Positions 32,412-35,231 of a DNA stretch of 35,231 bases are shown here, in pieces. Where the stretch lies: positions 1-35,231 of the forward strand of contig JAUXAB010000033.1 in NCBI GenBank assembly GCA_030615025.1, read 5' to 3'. The translations under genes were made by a program, and so were the position numbers. The notes under the pieces are model-generated. The model worked only from the letters and a program-made list of their open reading frames with translations, was not told the DNA's origin and ran no database searches. Each line of letters begins with the position of its first letter. Positions within the stretch are counted from its first letter, which is position 1. The stretch is from Phycisphaerae bacterium (GTDB taxonomy: Bacteria; Planctomycetota; Phycisphaerae; Sedimentisphaerales; Anaerobacaceae).

Positions 32412-33149
32412 ATGCCTTGTGAATACCATCTTTCTTTGGGGAAACTTGCGCAAATGATTAATTTTGAGCGTCTCGCCGATAAGTTCGACGAAGAGCAGAG
32501 GCGAGAGAATAACAGTAAAATGCAAATACAGGCAGTGAAGAGAACCAAGAAATCTTCATTGCATGTGCTGCTATTGGTCTTTGCCGTTGTGATTGTGGCG
32601 GGTATTGCCTACCATTTTTGGCCAACGTTAAAAGGCCCTCCCTCAATGACCGAAGCCGCTGTGGTTTCGAACAAAAATGTATCGCTAACCGGAATCCTCT
32701 ATACCGAGGATAACCCAACAGCTGTAGTTGACGGCAAAATAGTACACGAAGATGATGTGATAGGCGGTGTGAGAGTCCTTAAAATACACAAGCACAAAGT
32801 TGAATTTGAAAGCTCGGGCCAGAGGTGGAGTCAAAGTATGCCGGCTGCTGAGGAAGGCGTCGTCGGTTCCGGTCTTCCGGTGCTGCTGGAGCTTGGCTCG
32901 CATAAGTGTCCACCATGCAGGCGGATGACGCCTATATTAAACCAGTTGAAAGCCGAGTACGCGGGGAAATTTGAGATAAGGTATATTGACGTGTGGCAAG
33001 ACAGAGCAGCAGGTACGAAGTACGGGGTGGGAGCAATACCGACTCAGATTTTTCTCGATAGCAGCGGCAAGGAGGTGTTTCGCCATGTCGGCTTCTATTC
33101 CAAAAAGGATATTCTGGGCACGTGGATAAAGCTCGGCGTCAAACTTTGA
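32412..33149 (+). CDS. membrane-anchored thioredoxin fused to a GspB/PilP-like segment
   Basis: 245 aa; the ATG at 32454 (MINFERLADKF) is an equally good start, as neither has a strong ribosome-binding site. Cytoplasmic region 1-48, membrane helix about 50-68 (LHVLLLVFAVVIVAGIAYHFW). Residues 91-139 (SLTGILYTEDNPTAVVDGKI ... VLKIHKHKVEFESSGQRW) read like the small beta domain of GspB/PilP proteins that binds secretins. Residues 150-245 are a thioredoxin fold with CPPC at 166-169, IRYIDVWQD, and cis-Pro in GAIPTQIF. Predicted extracytoplasmic disulfide oxidoreductase. Convergent with the minus-strand operon, overlapping its last gene by 11 bp. Confidence 0.75.
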   Translation: MPCEYHLSLGKLAQMINFERLADKFDEEQRRENNSKMQIQAVKRTKKSSLHVLLLVFAVVIVAGIAYHFWPTLKGPPSMTEAAVVSNKNVSLTGILYTEDNPTAVVDGKIVHEDDVIGGVRVLKIHKHKVEFESSGQRWSQSMPAAEEGVVGSGLPVLLELGSHKCPPCRRMTPILNQLKAEYAGKFEIRYIDVWQDRAAGTKYGVGAIPTQIFLDSSGKEVFRHVGFYSKKDILGTWIKLGVKL

Positions 33150-33351
33150 TACACCGAGTATAAAATTTCCCATCCCTTTTGAAAATGAAAGATTGAAGCT
33201 TAGCCGGTGTTTCCACAGACTTGTCCAGTAGTGTCAAAGCTTTCAAACGCATTACTTCCCTTGTTCTGGTAGTAGTTCCAGCCAAACAGACCGATACTAA
33301 ACCTACGCAAATCAGCATTACAATTGGACTTGCTTTTTCAGTCTTTCGCAT
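33139..33351 (-). CDS. small secreted or membrane protein, last gene of the LolA-like operon
   Basis: 70 aa from the ATG at 33351, chosen because AAGGA lies about 8 bases upstream and it gives a signal peptide (ASPIVMLICVGLVSVCLAG). The mature part (RLKALTLLDKSVETPAKLQS) has no recognised family, though 'LLDK' plus 'LQSFIFKRDGKFYT' echoes the start of the mature protein of the preceding gene (ELLDKYAATQDRFQSFRVKI), so it may be a truncated paralog. It overlaps that gene by 14 bp. Confidence 0.45.
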   Translation of the reverse strand: MRKTEKASPIVMLICVGLVSVCLAGTTTRTREVMRLKALTLLDKSVETPAKLQSFIFKRDGKFYTRCIKV

Positions 33352-34771
33352 TGTCGGCTTCCTTGATTTTCTCTTCGAGTTCTTCCGGTTCAAATCCTTC
33401 GGCAGTAACAACATGATTCCTGTCGGTCAAAACCAGCCGCGGAAGGGTCTCTATTCCCCAGGCCTGGCGAATTTCTTCGAGAAGCTCCTTAAACAATTTG
33501 CCAACAGGAGAGGTTATAGAATGCCGTTTGACCCAGGCGTCAATTTGTTTTTTCTCGCTGACGGAGGCATCAACAAATATTACTAAAACATCTTTTTCGG
33601 CCAGGTTCGAGGCTCTTTCTGTAAGGTTAAACACATGTTGCGGCGATGCCTGTTTAATATCAAAAAAGCACAAGAGAATCATCTTGTCCTCCGTCTCCTC
33701 AGGCTCCAACTTCAGGTCAAACATTTTGAATGTTGGCAGAGTTTTAACCACCGGAAGTATGCCCTTATTAGGCTCATACCTCATTAGGCGGCCTTTCCTG
33801 TCGGCTACGAATTTTGCCTCTCTTGACCAGATATATTGGGGATAGTACGGGCGATGAGGCGAACCTATGTAGAAAAGCATTTTCGCCCCATCTTTGATAT
33901 CGTCTGGAATAAAAGAACGCAGAGCATCGTGGTCCGGATCAAAAACCATTTCTGTCACCTTAGTTTTGTAGAAGCCTGTGCAATAATGTCCGTTAGGATA
34001 ATCGAAACGGTTTTCACGATTCGCTTCGACGGGGACCCATTTGTTGTTAATTTTCTTGAAACGAACGTTCTTAATCTCAGTTCTGAAACTGAAACTTCGA
34101 AGGCCCTGCACATTGCTTCGTGGCCTCTCGACCACAGCTTTTGCGATGTTATATCCGTGCTTGGGATCTATCCAGATTGTATATTTGTCCTTTTCGTACA
34201 CGCCATCGATGACATAGCATGGTGACCTGCCTACCTTCTCTGTCGAACGTCGAACCGACAGGTTCCTGGCCTTGCGAAGTAACCTGTCTACTCGCCCGTC
34301 AAAAGGGTAGTAGTAACCCGAGAAGATGCTGTAGCGTTGTTTGATAATTCCCTCGCGTTTATCCCTGCCTTTACCCTTTTCAATGTGTAGACTGACAGGT
34401 TCTCCGCGGATCTCGGTGTACTGAAAATGAGTTTCCCCGTCCCAGAGATCACTTTTATAATAGTGTTCGTCTTTTGTGAAAGTGCTCCGCGAATTCATAC
34501 GCCCCCAGAAAAAAGATCGCGAGCTGGCTCGGTCCTTATCAAAACAGGCAACAGTCTCAGTAAAGTACCGGGCTTTCCATGGTTTGCCGGCAATTATGCC
34601 GCTGGAAAAGCCTCTTCGTAAAGTGGTGATCTTTACCCTGAACGACTGGAATCTGTCCTGCGTTGCTGCGTATTTGTCCAGCAGCTCAAAGGCCGTGGGA
34701 TTTTTCGCTGTCGCAACGTGTAACGGAACCGTACACATGAGAGTAGTGATAATGATTATGTATCTTCCAAT
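33338..34771 (-). CDS. secreted LolA-like protein with C-terminal redox-inactive thioredoxin-like domain
   Basis: About 477 aa. Start is doubtful: the first ATG in frame is at 34867, inside the preceding gene and reading non-protein-like. I place the start at an ATT (34771) that has AAGGGAG 6 bases upstream and opens a normal signal peptide (IGRYIIIITTLMCTVPLHVATA). The N-terminal two thirds (ELLDKYAATQDRFQSFRVKI ... CYVIDGVYEKDKYTIWIDPK) resemble the outer-membrane lipoprotein-sorting (LolA/LolB-like) fold. The last 130 residues (MILLCFFDIKQASPQHVFNL ... GIETLPRLVLTD) look like a TlpA/thioredoxin fold with cis-Pro but no CxxC. Function unknown. Paralogous to the gene before it. Confidence 0.65.
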   Translation of the reverse strand: MGRYIIIITTLMCTVPLHVATAKNPTAFELLDKYAATQDRFQSFRVKITTLRRGFSSGIIAGKPWKARYFTETVACFDKDRASSRSFFWGRMNSRSTFTKDEHYYKSDLWDGETHFQYTEIRGEPVSLHIEKGKGRDKREGIIKQRYSIFSGYYYPFDGRVDRLLRKARNLSVRRSTEKVGRSPCYVIDGVYEKDKYTIWIDPKHGYNIAKAVVERPRSNVQGLRSFSFRTEIKNVRFKKINNKWVPVEANRENRFDYPNGHYCTGFYKTKVTEMVFDPDHDALRSFIPDDIKDGAKMLFYIGSPHRPYYPQYIWSREAKFVADRKGRLMRYEPNKGILPVVKTLPTFKMFDLKLEPEETEDKMILLCFFDIKQASPQHVFNLTERASNLAEKDVLVIFVDASVSEKKQIDAWVKRHSITSPVGKLFKELLEEIRQAWGIETLPRLVLTDRNHVVTAEGFEPEELEEKIKEADNAKD

Positions 34772-34796
34772 AAGTATCTCCCTTGCGATGAGCCTG

Positions 34797-35231
34797 TTAT
34801 TTCTTGAGCCTTTTCTTTGATTTATAGTCAAAAACCACCCTGCCCTTCTCGTCCACGACCTGCCCATCCTGCCAGAAATATCGTGTTGGCCTGCGATTTA
34901 GTCTCACAAGCGTTCCATTTACAAGTTCCGGGTCGTTGTCCGGATTCTCCAGTATAGGATCGTCAAATGACCCAAGCTGATCATGATCGGGATTCAATAT
35001 AATCTGCGTGCGCTTGTAATGTTTATCCTCACCCATATAGTATTTTGGACTCCCTATCGTCCGGTGATAGCCTGCATTGACTTCCACAGGAACCCAGATA
35101 TCATCGACTTGCTTAAATTGAAGAACGTCTAAATAACCCGTTGCAATAGACCCCTTGGGTATTATGTGACGATGTAAGTATTCACCTTCCTTGGCCCTGT
35201 GCCTCACTTTAGTCGGGTGAAAGCCATGTTC
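34797..35231 (-). CDS. LolA-like secreted protein, N-terminus beyond window
   Basis: C-terminal 144 codons of a gene entering from the right edge; the frame is open to position 35231. The visible part (IPKGSIATGYLDVLQFKQVD, then DIWVPVEVNA, then LNPDHDQLGSFDDPI, ending DEKGRVVFDYKSKKRLKK) aligns with the middle of the next gene (NNKWVPVEANRENR; FDPDHDALRSFIPDD; ADRKGRLMRYEPNK). It stops just where that paralog continues into its thioredoxin-like domain. So the two are tandem paralogs, one with and one without the extra domain. The next gene begins about 26 bp after this stop. Confidence 0.65.
   Translation of the reverse strand, partial: EHGFHPTKVRHRAKEGEYLHRHIIPKGSIATGYLDVLQFKQVDDIWVPVEVNAGYHRTIGSPKYYMGEDKHYKRTQIILNPDHDQLGSFDDPILENPDNDPELVNGTLVRLNRRPTRYFWQDGQVVDEKGRVVFDYKSKKRLKK

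Overview
The window looks like a chromosomal segment from a planctomycete, most likely the Phycisphaerae/Sedimentisphaerales group. The evidence is three PEP-CTERM proteins with C-termini of the PEP-TSLLLFGLGALLLRR type, several BlaI/BlaR1-like and FmdB-like genes usual in that group, a RibBA fusion, many lipobox or signal-peptide proteins, and intergenic stretches filled with stock phrases typical of these genomes. The taxonomic call is inference; no rRNA gene is present. I see no tRNA, rRNA, CRISPR array, prophage or intact insertion sequence.

Layout. 1-2066 (minus) is the N-terminal two thirds of a secretin-like protein that runs off the left edge through a striking Met-Tyr-Gly repeat. Then come tsaB (+), a PEP-CTERM protein (-), a KLC-type TPR protein and an Mrr-like nuclease (+). 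6391-7725 is a 1.3-kb gene-free island holding a dense series of perfect inverted repeats, a good sigma70-like promoter, two candidate structured-RNA segments and two copies of a degenerate family repeat. 7726-16159 (+) is a proteostasis block: small Ser/Pro-rich protein, groEL1 (GGM tail), a GH29 fucosidase, groES, groEL2 (no GGM tail), dnaJ, grpE and an FmdB zinc ribbon. dnaK is not here. 16172-19801 (-) is a BlaI repressor and BlaR1-like M56 protease operon with a palindromic operator in its promoter; the protease carries a triplicated extracytoplasmic domain. 19992-21461 (-) is an ECF sigma/anti-sigma pair with an RpoE-like promoter in front.

21630-23327 (+) holds two neighbouring PEP-CTERM genes made by tandem duplication that includes a 156-bp promoter region. 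23381-28062 (-) is a run of five genes: pteridine-reductase-like SDR, pgsA, a beta-helix lipoprotein, ribBA and a small lipoprotein. 28205-29158 (+) is a GspF/PilC-like membrane protein. 29521-32213 (+) is pdxJ-dapA plus a secreted TIM-barrel hydrolase. The right end has a membrane thioredoxin fused to a GspB/PilP-like segment (+), facing a minus-strand operon of two paralogous LolA-like/thioredoxin-like secreted proteins and a small secreted protein; the first of these is cut by the window edge.

The most unusual material is the inverted-repeat island at 6400-7090, the duplicated PEP-CTERM gene with its promoter, the triplicated sensor domain of the M56 protein, the thioredoxin fusion, and the dual chaperonin locus with a fucosidase inserted in it.
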